Shown here: piece by piece, positions 27,251 to 37,400 of the stretch
How the letters are laid out: every line of letters begins with the position of its first letter
Numbering within the stretch: the first letter of the stretch is position 1
Assembly: GCA_032191485.1 (NCBI GenBank)
Contig: JAVDOI010000007.1
Coordinates: 11,934,680 to 11,998,679, forward strand
Reading direction: 5' to 3'
Length of the DNA stretch: 64,000 nucleotides
Source: Leptoclinus maculatus
Lineage: Eukaryota; Chordata; Actinopteri; Perciformes; Stichaeidae
Position numbers and translations under genes: made by a program
The notes under the pieces: model-generated
What the model was told of the DNA's origin: nothing
What the model saw: only the letters and a program-made list of their open reading frames with translations
Databases searched by the model: none

Positions 27251-30200
27251 TCAGCCGCTTTTGAAGAAAGTCTCCTCGATGACCTCAGTGAACCTCTCCT
27301 TCATCTGCTGACGGAAGCTGGCGTACCACTCCAGCAGCCTCCTCCTCCTGTCCACCCTCTGCTCCTGGCTCATCCCTCTCTCCCTCTCCAAGATGGCCGG
27401 CAGTTCTTTCCAGTCACTGATGAAGATGAAGGGTGCTCCTGCAGCTTTGAGCAGACGCAGTGGGGAGCTGGACCCGGCCGCACAGGTCCCAGGTGTCAGT
27501 ACATCTTCCACCACGGGCACCGAGCCGTAGGAGCAGGCCTCGTAGATGCGGTAGCACTCCGTGTTGATTCCGACTGGGCAAAGAGTGAGCTCGCTCTGAG
27601 ACAGAGCTGTCTGATAGCCTCTCAAGCTTTCCGCTGTCTCCTGAGGGAGCCACCTGAGGCAAGGAATAAGTGTAATTAATGTGCTAAATATATCGCAGCA
27701 CTGTTCCAATCAGATGATTCATATTGTAGATATCTCACCTCAACGCCATTTATAAGTCAATATTTAAAATTCTACATTTAAAATATCTAAACACATAAAA
27801 AGGTAGCTACCGATAACACCAGGGTTCCCTGGCAACATTAAGAACCAACAAAACTCTTCTCAAACTGCGTTACGTACCACATACAGGAAGACACGAGAAT
27901 TGTATTTTTACCGCTGCCCTCTGTGTGTGCAGCAGCCCCTAAAATGTATGGGTAAAGTTTGCAAACTACTTACATTTAAGTAAAGCATATAACACAATTC
28001 CAGTATAAGTGATGGGGAACAAAATCCACAGTCTACATTTCTGTGCAAAAATGAATTCTTAAGTTTAATAATATAAGGTCTAACCTCTTCAGCCTCTGTG
28101 ATGTATTACTTTAAAGTGACAGTTCACCCCAAAATCTAAAATACATATTTTTCCTGTTATCTGTAGTGCTGTTTATCAATCTAGATTGTTTTGGTGTGAG
28201 CTGCCTGGTTTTAGAAATATTGGCCGTAGAGATGTCGGCCATCTCTCCAATATAATGGAACTAGATACAAAATACATTTGAAAATCTCAGCAGCAATGTC
28301 TCTTTCCAGAAATCATGACCAGGTAACTCAAGATAATCCACAGACCTTGTTGTGAGCGGTTTCATGTAGGAACTATGGTTGAAAGAAAATAGTTTCTACA
28401 TGAAACTGCTCACAACAAGGTCTGTGGATTTATATTGTACATAGTACTTAAATGTTAACGTTTATGCTTCGTTTCTCTGTTCTACTTTGTTGTCTTTAAT
28501 GTCCTTGTTTTCATATTTCTCTTGTTTATTGTATATTCTATGTATGTATGTACGATGAGAGCAATGTGTAACCGGAGTCAAAATCAGCCAATAAAGCTGA
28601 TTCTGATTCTGATTCTGATTATCTTGAGTTACCAGGTCATGATTTCTCGAAAGAGACATTGCTGTTGAGATTTTCAAATGTATTTTTTGGGGCGTTTTAA
28701 GCACCACCAGCCAAGTGACATATAGTACCATTCAATTTGAGAGAAGGCGGCTGATTTTTCCAAAATTAGGCAACTTGAACCAAAACAATCTAGACTGATT
28801 TAATCTCCTTGAATTCATCCAGAAAAGACCTTGAAAATAATGTCAAAGCCCTTGAATTTGATGTCTCAGTAAATAGGAGAACCCCAATGACTGTTAGCAA
28901 AAACAGTTGTATCATAAATAATATCAATTATTTGTTATGTTTAAAAAGATACAAAATAAATGTCTGAGTGAAAGGTTCTTGTTATTCTCAATATCAATCT
29001 TTTTTTTAAACAAGTCAATATACAAGCAATATAGTAATTTAAAGAAAATAGAAAAACTGAACTCTTCCATATCAGTCCTAAACAATGACTTACTTCTCCC
29101 TGGCAGTGGTGATGCATTCCTTATCCAGACCAGATTGTTTCAGCACCTGCATAAGAGTTTCTCTGGAGGAATTTTTGTAAACAGTTCCTAGGAAATTGCA
29201 GAGGTATGGCCTGTTGGAGGTAATCAGTTGGGCATTAGGCCTGATCATAGGAAACTGCCTGTACCTGCACAGAGACAAGCAAAACAGAGCAATGTGTTAG
29301 ACAAAGCTATTCATTTGAAAGTACAACCCGCAGTTTAATGTACCGATATTGAGTACACATACACTAACACACACACTGACACACACGAGTAAGAAATGAC
29401 ATACGTGGCGACACCAAGAGGCCACTGGAAGACATCCTTGTCGTTGACCCAGGGGCTGTCGTACACTAGAAACAGCAAGTCCACAAATCCACCATTTCTC
29501 TTTAGGTATGGGGCAATGAAGTCGTTGTTGCAGTGCTCATTCCCCAGCAGGACCACAGCCACGTGTGACACTGTGTGGGAATGTACCAGAGCTTGGACAT
29601 GCTCCAGCCACCGTGTGGAGTAAGAGACCTTCTGCTGCTCGCGGCCATTCAGAACCAGAACCAGGCTGTTCATATCCAGAGGGACATGACCCTGGACCAC
29701 AGCAGGACCTGTGTAGAAACTAAAGATGGAGAGGCAAGAGGGGAGGGAGAACAAGTCAATTTGATAGTTGTGTCTTAAGTGGTTTGTATATGATGTGGTG
29801 TGTTTCACAGAGACCCAAAAGCAGACTACATGCTTGGATTTGGCAGTTGTTAAGTCTCCCATGTTTGACTTGTTACCTGAAATCAATCTTTCCTGACTGC
29901 AGTTCTCCCTCTCGCCATTGTGCGATCTTGTCAGTAGGGTTGAGGGGTCCATCTAAAATATGTTCCCAAAGGTAAATCCCTGAGGAGAAGAGAAGCGTTC
30001 ACAGCCATTTATTACCAGAGTTCAAATGTCAACATGTAATTAGAAATGTAATACTTTCAATGTTTACTCAACTTCTCCACATCATGTACAAAATAATACT
30101 ATTTTGGTTGTTCTCATCATATAAGATCTGTGATGTTTATCAATTCATGACTGCACAATGTGAGTTAGAAATGTTGGCCATGTTGCAGGTGCTACTGACA

Positions 30201-31164
30201 TGAAGCCAAAGCTGTCAGAGGGAACCAGAGGTTTTCTCCTCAGGCTGTTAGACTTGCTGCCGGTTTTCATCACACAACTCTAACTCTAACTCTTTTATAT
30301 GATGTTCAGTTTGAATTCTGTATTCCTTTATACATAACACTCATACTGTACTGTCTATTTGTTATGTTGTATTGCCTTGTTTCTGTATTTCTTGCCCCTC
30401 ATCTTCAGTGAGGTATAACATTCTGTTCCACAGTATAGTTGAATAAATGACAATAAAAATGTTGACACAACCAGAGGCCAATGAAAATCATCGATCAAAA
30501 GACTTGAAAAACAACATTTTCAAATTTGTATCTAATTCAATATAAAGGGAAACTATTTTTTAAATCATCTGTAGTTGTAAGAATGAAAATGGCACTGTGA
30601 TGTCACACAACTGTCATTTCACGCCCAAATCCCACCACAGACCTTCTCTGCAGGCTGTGACAGACAGATTATATAATACCACGACTTACCTATGGCAGCT
30701 TTACCCCAGATTTGTACCCTGTATCTTTTGGGTTTGTTCTTGTCAATTCGACCCAGGTGCTGTTTGAAAGCCTCCCTCTTTTTGGTCAGAGCAGAGTTGT
30801 AGTCCACCTGTTCATCCTCCCACGGATTCCAATCACGAGCTAGGAATGGAGCAACAGCACCGCCATCTCTGACACCACCTGCAAACACAACACACCATTT
30901 CCATTATAGCTTATATGCACACACTTCCTCCATCTTAGTTACCATAAAAACGAAACGAGGTTCTAACAGTGTATTTGCAATCGGGACTAGATAACGGTTA
31001 CGCTAAGTGTAATTACCCGAGAGTGCCCCCGTCTCTTTCTTCACCACCCTGTGAACACGGGAGATGACTTTGGTGCTGAAGAAGACATTATATGCAGCAT
31101 AGAGTGAAAATGCCACATATGCAAAAATAATTAGCAGGAATAGCTTTCTTTTTGGTATTTTCAT
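27251..31164 (-). CDS. rxylt1: rxylt1 (TMEM5), ribitol xylosyltransferase 1, six exons
   Basis: RXYLT1 is a Golgi type II enzyme that adds xylose from UDP-xylose to ribitol-5-phosphate on the core M3 glycan of alpha-dystroglycan. Minus-strand exons are 31017-31164, 30690-30878, 29877-29979, 29405-29719, 29094-29264 and 27251-27653. All have GT donors and AG acceptors and phases join in frame, giving 442 codons against 443 in human. Residues about 8-29 form the signal-anchor membrane segment after a short basic tail (KIPKRK). Family landmarks are VQIWGKAAIG, VVLLGNEHCNND, YLKRNGGFVDLLF, DVFQWPLGVATYR, RPYLCNFLGTVY and ECYRIYEACSYGSVPVVED. The last resembles the sugar-nucleotide-binding part of exostosin-like enzymes. 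It is head to head with uqcrfs1 and tandem with srgap1. No lesion is seen; a functional gene is expected. Confidence 0.95.
28100..28830. repeat. Foldback (long inverted repeat) element in rxylt1 intron 5
   Basis: A palindromic structure: AATCCACAGACCTTGTTGTG at about 28337 is mirrored at about 28410-28430. The outer arm (CAGCAATGTCTCTTTCCAGA near 28291, ATCATGACCAGGTAACTC) is mirrored at about 28620-28670. CAATCTAGATTGTTTTGG near 28177 is mirrored by CCAAAACAATCTAGACTG near 28780. I associate this long foldback with fish intergenic DNA but cannot give its formal family. It is interrupted by a LINE-like tail at about 28431-28620. Confidence 0.7.
28431..28620 (+). mobile_element. LINE 3' end inserted in the foldback element
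   Basis: About 190 bases end in AATAAAGCTGATTCTGATTC, a repeated TTCTGA tail of the type that closes L2/CR1-like retrotransposons. The insert separates the arms of the foldback element: the arm sequence CTGTGGATT stops at its left side and ATCTTGAGTTACC resumes at its right. It carries no coding sequence. Confidence 0.55.
30210..30475 (+). mobile_element. L2-like LINE 3' fragment in rxylt1 intron 2
   Basis: The segment runs from ACCAGAGGTTTTCTCCTCAG to TTGAATAAATGACAATAAAA. The final GAATAAATGACAATAAA motif is typical of the 3' UTR of fish L2-type LINEs. No reverse-transcriptase coding remains, so only the far 3' end was inserted or kept. Confidence 0.5.
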
Positions 31165-31594
31165 TTTTATTTTATTTTACTCTCTCAGGTTACCATTGTG
31201 TAGCTCCTCTCCATATTTTGTGTGAGGACCCTTGTTTACATCATGAGGACCCCTGGATACAGCTGCCTTAGAAAAATGCCTGTACCGAAACAGCCGTTAT
31301 TTTAAATGATTGTAGGATTTCAACCATGTTAGTCAAAACTGTTGCCATATGTCAACACTGAATACATAACATGTAATTATGGCTTCATTTAATAAATGTA
31401 AAATAATAGAATTACTCGATATATAAGATAAAAACGATAGGGACACTTCGGTCAGACCGTACTTAATGCGGAACGTTGAGAGGGCGGAGGGAGTTTCTGG
31501 TAAAGCACATCAGCGAGGTGCACGTCAGATTTTTACTCGCAAGGTCGTGTCGTGTCCGCGGTTTCGGAGTGGAAGTCCCTTATTCTGGGCAAAG
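31165..31594. promoter_or_regulatory. Shared head-to-head promoter region of rxylt1 and uqcrfs1
   Basis: Only about 430 bases separate the start codon of rxylt1 (minus) from that of uqcrfs1 (plus), so both promoters must lie here. The uqcrfs1-proximal part is C/G-rich with several CpG steps (near 31440-31590) and the rxylt1-proximal part is A/T-rich. No TATA box is obvious on the uqcrfs1 side. Shared regulation is inference from the arrangement. Confidence 0.6.
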
Positions 31595-33393
31595 ATGATG
31601 TCCATATCCGCTCGTGCCGGGGCTCTTTCCCCTTACTTGCAGGCGACAAAACAGACAGTTAAAAGCCTGCGGTCCTCTGCTGCCAAGGACTTGGTGCCTT
31701 CTGCTGGTAAGGCCGATTTGTGGCTATATAACGTTGGATGTAACGGGCGGAGTTTGCGGTGGTACTGATGTGACGATGCCACTTAATATACTGACTTCAA
31801 ACTGATTAATTAACATGTTCATTTTAACAGCGTGTACATTTTATGCTTCTCTATTGTATTGCCGTTCATGTCTCCAAACTAACGCTAGTACTAATAACTT
31901 GCTCTGACTAGCTGTGTTGTAACTGACATCTGTAACCTGACAGAAGGTCAACTATGGTTAAAAAGTCTTACGTATATAAATATAGACTAAGGAGATTTAA
32001 CAGCTCAAAAGCACGAACGTTACTTTACACCAGTTACAGCGATGACATCGATCTTGACGTGTGACCCTGTAGTATTTATGTTTAGCTTTCACACGCCAAT
32101 ATACAGGTGAAAGGTCTTCTTGTGTTACATAATACGTGTATTACTGGTTATTGTGCAGATGAAAAAAAGTAATCTACAGATAGTTATGATTATTCAGTTC
32201 GGGTTTTATTGCATCCAATTTAACAATTTTTCTGTTAGTCGGTTAACCGACTGATAGAAACATTGTCACGTGATCGACTGAAAAAAAAAATATATATATT
32301 CACTGGTTCCAGCTCATCAGATGTGAATATGTGCTGGTTTTCAGTGATGGCAACCTGAATATCTCCAGGTTGGACTGAAATAAGCAATTGTTAGTATCAT
32401 GATTTGTAGATCTAGACCTGATCAGATCTGATGTGCTGTATTTTACTTGGGGGAAGCAATCACGATTGACGAGACAATTTAAAAAAAAAAAAAAGAAAAG
32501 GTCACTCTGGTTTCATATCTATAACGACTAATGCTTAGGGATACAATATTTTAATCAGTATCAATTTAATCCAAAATGTTTCTTTTATAAATGTCCTTAT
32601 CATTCAAATCATGATCAATTAATCTAGTCATTATCTACTAGTAATTGAGCCTTAAATAGGAGGACACAGTGTGAGAGAGAAGCATTACTTTAAATGTTTT
32701 TTTTGTAAGATACCAAATAATTTACAATTTGACCATTAACTGCTAGTATCTTTAAAAACTGTATCTTGCGTTTCTTCTCCAGCTCCTGGGGGGATCCGCC
32801 TTGCCCACACAGATATCAAGATTCCTGACTTCACAGACTACCGTCGCCCCGAGGTTACGGACCCCAACAAGTCCTCCCAGGAGAGCAGCGAGGCGAGAAG
32901 GTCCTTCTCTTACCTCGTCACTGGAGCGACCACTGTGATTGGTGTGTATGCCGCCAAGACAGTGGTCACCCAGTTTGTCTCCTCAATGAGCGCATCAGCA
33001 GATGTCCTGGCCTTATCCAAGATTGAGATCAAGCTCACTGACATCCCTGAAGGCAAAAACATGACCTTCAAGTGGAGAGGAAAGCCCCTGTTTGTCCGTC
33101 ACCGCACAGAGAAGGAAATCGCAACAGAGGAGGGTGTGAATCTGGCGGAGCTTCGTGACCCCCAGCATGACAAGGATAGAGTGATTAACCCCCGCTGGGT
33201 CATCGTCCTCGGTGTGTGCACCCATCTGGGTTGTGTGCCCATCGCCAACGCCGGAGACTTCGGAGGCTACTACTGTCCGTGCCATGGCTCCCACTACGAT
33301 GCTTCAGGAAGGATAAGAAAGGGACCTGCTCCTCTAAACCTGGAGGTTCCCTTCTATGAGTTCACTGAGGAGGACGTAGTCATAGTGGGATAA
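31595..33393 (+). CDS. uqcrfs1: uqcrfs1, Rieske iron-sulfur subunit of mitochondrial complex III
   Basis: The Rieske protein carries electrons from ubiquinol to cytochrome c1 in the inner mitochondrial membrane. Exon 1 is 31595-31706 (donor GTAAGG) and exon 2 is 32783-33393 (acceptor TTCTCCAG), giving 240 codons. Residues about 78-107 hold the membrane anchor (SYLVTGATTVIGVYAAK), followed by the flexible hinge SSMSASADVLA. The 2Fe-2S ligands are in CTHLGC (183-188) and CPCHGSH (202-208): Cys183, His185, Cys202 and His205, with Cys188 and Cys204 placed for the disulfide. The conserved C-terminus ends in VVIVG. The presequence is about 34 residues shorter than the 274-residue human protein, the difference falling in exon 1. 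A second exon-2 copy is at 53097-53704. The start could also be the second Met at 31598. Confidence 0.95.
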
Positions 33394-33479
33394 ATACTGG
33401 AGCTCTGTCTCAGTTCCTCCCTGTAATATATATTTTTTTAGATGGTTCCATGTGAGTGACATAAAATGTGTGTATATAC

Positions 33480-33485
33480 TATTAA
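33480..33485 (+). terminator. uqcrfs1: uqcrfs1 polyadenylation signal
   Basis: ATTAAA about 90 bases after the stop codon, followed by a short A-rich stretch. The same signal is kept in the duplicate at about 53791. Confidence 0.6.
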
Positions 33486-34462
33486 AGACATATTTCCAAC
33501 TCGTAAAAAATAGTTGTTTTTCTTTGATTGTTCTGCATCACTTAACTTTGTCTTTTGATTCACTGACATTGTATTTATTGTTTTAATCTCTTAAGATTTC
33601 TTTCATTCCGCACTATTTTTAGTATTTTCCAAACCGCAGTATGTAACACAATGTATGAGGGCCGGGTGTGATCAGGTCCAACCCCTTTGCTGCAACACCA
33701 ATCCTGATATATTGTGTTGGAGGAGCTGTGTGATAAAGTCAAAGGTGGGGCCTGTACCCAAAGTTGAGCTGTTAAAAGTGCTCATACACATGAACAAGAG
33801 GCCTGGGGAGCACAATGATTAGGATAAGATGATGGTAGGTTCAAGAAAAGCCACCGGCAATCTAAAAAAAGTATCGACAAGTTGTAAACGGATTCAGGAA
33901 TGTGTCAGCCTGTTAAACAACTGGAAGGAACTATAGATTGAGATAAGGTGGGTGTTGGTTTGTGACTCCAAAGAATGTGTAGATTGCTTTTTCTAAGGGC
34001 CCTTTTTTTTCCTTTTTATGAGTTTGTCAGACAAGATGACAATTTTATACCAGTAATGGCAGCAGCAAAGAGTGCGAACTGCCAAGTAAGATAAAGAACT
34101 ATTGAGTCACACTCCAGTCACAGATGGATTTAATCCTGACCAACAAAGTGTGCTATGTAAAACTGTATGAACCAGTGAAATACACAAACCTTTGTTTTTA
34201 TTGATGAAATCATTTAAATACAATATACTGTGCACATTTGCAGGTAAAACCATCGTCTTAAACTTAAATTGCTATCACATCAATCAATATAATCATCAAA
34301 ACTATTTCAAACTGTACAGTTGGCGCTCATTCCGTGCATAACTTTTTGTATTGAAATATTGAAATCAGTGTAGTTGAACCACGGTTAATCATGTGGAACT
34401 TCAGAGGTGACTCGTGCTGAAAGCTTTTATCACAAACGGAAACTTTACTGCAACCAGAACCG

Positions 34463-37400
34463 CTAAAGGGGATTGTTTCCGGTGTGGGTTTTCATGTGTA
34501 CCTTCAGTTGTGCATTGCGCACAAATTTAATACCGCAAACTGAGCAGCTGAACGGTTTCTTTTCTCTGTGGGTTTTCATGTGTCCCTTCAGATGTGTATT
34601 GCGCACAAATCCTTTACTGCAAACTGAGCAGCTGAAAGGTTTCTCTCCTGTGTGGATTCTCATGTGTACCTTTAAATGTGAACCCTGGTTAAAAGATTCC
34701 TTACAGACTGAGCAGCTGAAAGGTTTCTCTCCTGTGTGGATTCTCATGTGTACCTTTAAATGTGAACCCTGGTTAAAAGATTCCTTACAGACTGAGCAGC
34801 TGAAAGGTTTCTCTCCTGTGTGGATTCTCATGTGTCTCTGTAAATGTGGACCCTGGTTAAAAGAGTTCTTGCAAACTGAGCAGCTGAATGGTTTCTCTCC
34901 TGTGTGGGTTCTCATGTGTATCTGTAAAGTTGAAGAATCGTTAAAAGATTTCTTGCAAACTGAGCAGCTGAAAGGTTTCTCTCCTGTGTGGATTCTCATG
35001 TGTCTCTGTAAATATGAATGCTGGTTAAAAGATTCCTTACAGACTGAGCAGCTGAAAAGTTTTTCTCCTGTGTGGGTTCTCATGTGTCTCTTCAGATTTC
35101 GACTCTTGCCAAATGTTTTCTCACACTCAGAGCATCTAAAAAGTTTCTCACCAGCGCTACATCTTGAATCACTGACATGGACTTCATCAGGTTTGAAATA
35201 GTTTAAACCTGACTGAGGTTCTCTGGTCTCCTTCCTATCACCACTGTCATCAGTGTCAGAAGAGTCTCCAGTCTTCTCATCAGTATCTGGTTCTTGATGT
35301 CTATCTGGATTCAAGTTCCTGTCTGGTTCTGGTCCTCCACAGTCCTTTCCATCAGCTTCTGTTTCCATACGTTTAGTTTGTCTTTGATGAAGGTGTGAGG
35401 ACTGGGCTTCCTCTTCTTCATCTTCACTCTTCACAGGCGTGAATGAGAACTTGACATCAGCCTCCTCCAGACCTTGAAGCTGCTCTCCTTCCTGACTGGT
35501 GCAGAGTTCCTCCTGTTCTTCTTTAATGTGTGAGGGCTCTGGGTCCTCCTGGTCCAGACTGGAGCTCCACTCCTGCTGCTCAGAGGGAACCTCTTCTTTA
35601 ACCACCAACAGCTGCTGGACGTCTGCAGGAAAACAGTAAACACACACAGAGGCGTTACAAAGACATTTTAGAATTGAACAAATAGTCTCCTGTACATACA
35701 CTTCCAGAGTATCAATAGAACCATATAATACAATAATTTAATCAACTTATGCGACCATGAACATATGAACCATTTTAAGCTGCCAAATCCATGTGGTGTT
35801 ATCAAAGAGAACAAACTTGTACTTTAAGTTGAAATATTTCCTGTCATCTAGAAGCTGAGAGAACAAATCAGCATACCTGCAAACTCATAAGAGGTGAAAC
35901 ATGTGACAAGCACCCGAACCCCTGTCGGGGGGGGCAGGGGGGGGTCATTTTATTTAAAAAAATGATCTTTAAAATGTATCATTCTGGTGTACTCTGAGAA
36001 GAAAATTAAGTGATAAGACATTTACTTTAAGCAAAAAACAAATTTATTATTCAGTTATGTTGTGGAAAAAATTCCTATACCCGCTTTGCGTGAGTCTTTT
36101 AATGCTGAAATACATAATACCAAAAACCAGGTTGTCTTTTAAGTATTCATTCTCTGCGCAGATAAGGTTCAATCATCACAACAGAATGCATACAGTCTCA
36201 GTGAGGAAGAACCAAGAAAAAAAAGTGAACAAGCTTTCTTTTTACAGAATGAGCAAAGGTGGGGGCATTTTAGAATTGAGCAAATAGTCTCCTGTACATA
36301 CACTTCCAGAGTATCAATAGAACCCAGTGGCGGGCCGTGCATTTTATACCTGGGCCTTCTGTGCTGTCCTACTGAGCTACGGTTATTTGTTTCTAGGGGT
36401 GTAATAATAAACGTATTCGTATAAAACCGTTCGGTACGAGGCTTACAAACCGAACAATGTTTGAATAATACTCGTGTATTTGGAAAATGCAGAAGCTTAA
36501 ATTGTGGGAAATATAATGTCTTCGGTGGACTGCGCTAACGTAACAGACAACGAGCTGTGTGACCTTTTAAACCCGGAACAATAACAAAAAACAGCTGAGG
36601 CCCCGCGTGTGTTCAGCGAGGCTAAACTAGCTTAGCTTAGCGGGGAAACAACAGCAGTTAGCTGTTCCCTACTGATTCAAACAGAGAATCAAATGTCCGA
36701 AATAACCCCGCGATGACGGGATGCTTTGTCATTAACGGACAAGTCAGAATCAATGTAATTAACACAATGACAAGAACAAACTCACAAGAAACAGTCACAT
36801 ATATTTATATGACAACATAAAATGTCAAGCATGACAAATCAACCCAGCAACGCTTCAGCACTAGAGCACGAACCCCTCACGGTTCGGATCACTCGTGAAA
36901 CGCGGATCAATTGAGTATTTTTTTTCCGGTGAAAGTCATGGCGAGCGGAGGAACTTGAGAAGCCCCCGGCGTCATTTAAGTCGCAAGTTTGGGAGCATTT
37001 TGTCTTCCCTTTAACTTATGACGGATAAGGGTGGTGGACAAAAGCGTTACGGTATGTAGGCATTATTTAAAGAGGACACACGACAAAGGCAATACATCGG
37101 CATGTCCACACATATGAAGAGACACCACCCCGTCTGTCAGCGACGGGGGACACTCCGGTGTGGAAAACAAAGTATTTCAAAATCTGGTTAAAATGCTTGA
37201 GCCACGCTACGAAATCCACTCACGCACCCACTTCAGTTTGAAGCTTGTTCCAGGCCTCTATGAAAAGGAAAAGACTGTAACCGCTTTCACCACGGCGGAG
37301 CTGTACACGCCCCCTCTGTGAGAGTCACACAGACACACACCTGGGGCAGGTGCTGACAGAAGTATCAGAGTGGAAGCTAGACAGGCCCAATAGTAATATC

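Noticed and set aside
27227..27679. Plus-strand 150-codon frame
   Set aside because: Antisense of the last rxylt1 exon, which has conserved protein sequence on the minus strand.
33013..33294. Minus-strand frame inside uqcrfs1 exon 2
   Set aside because: Shadow of the Rieske coding exon; the same shadow recurs in the duplicate at 53381-53605.
34620..35080. Evenly spaced 84-base repeats resembling a CRISPR array
   Set aside because: The repeats are zinc-finger units coding CxxC...HxxxH plus linkers in an intact eukaryotic gene.
34473..35201. Plus-strand 242-codon frame with regular repeats (EQLKGFSPVW...)
   Set aside because: It is the antisense of the C2H2 array of zinc-finger copy 1; the same shadow appears at 44467-45027 and 54865-55260. 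The minus strand carries the real finger motifs.
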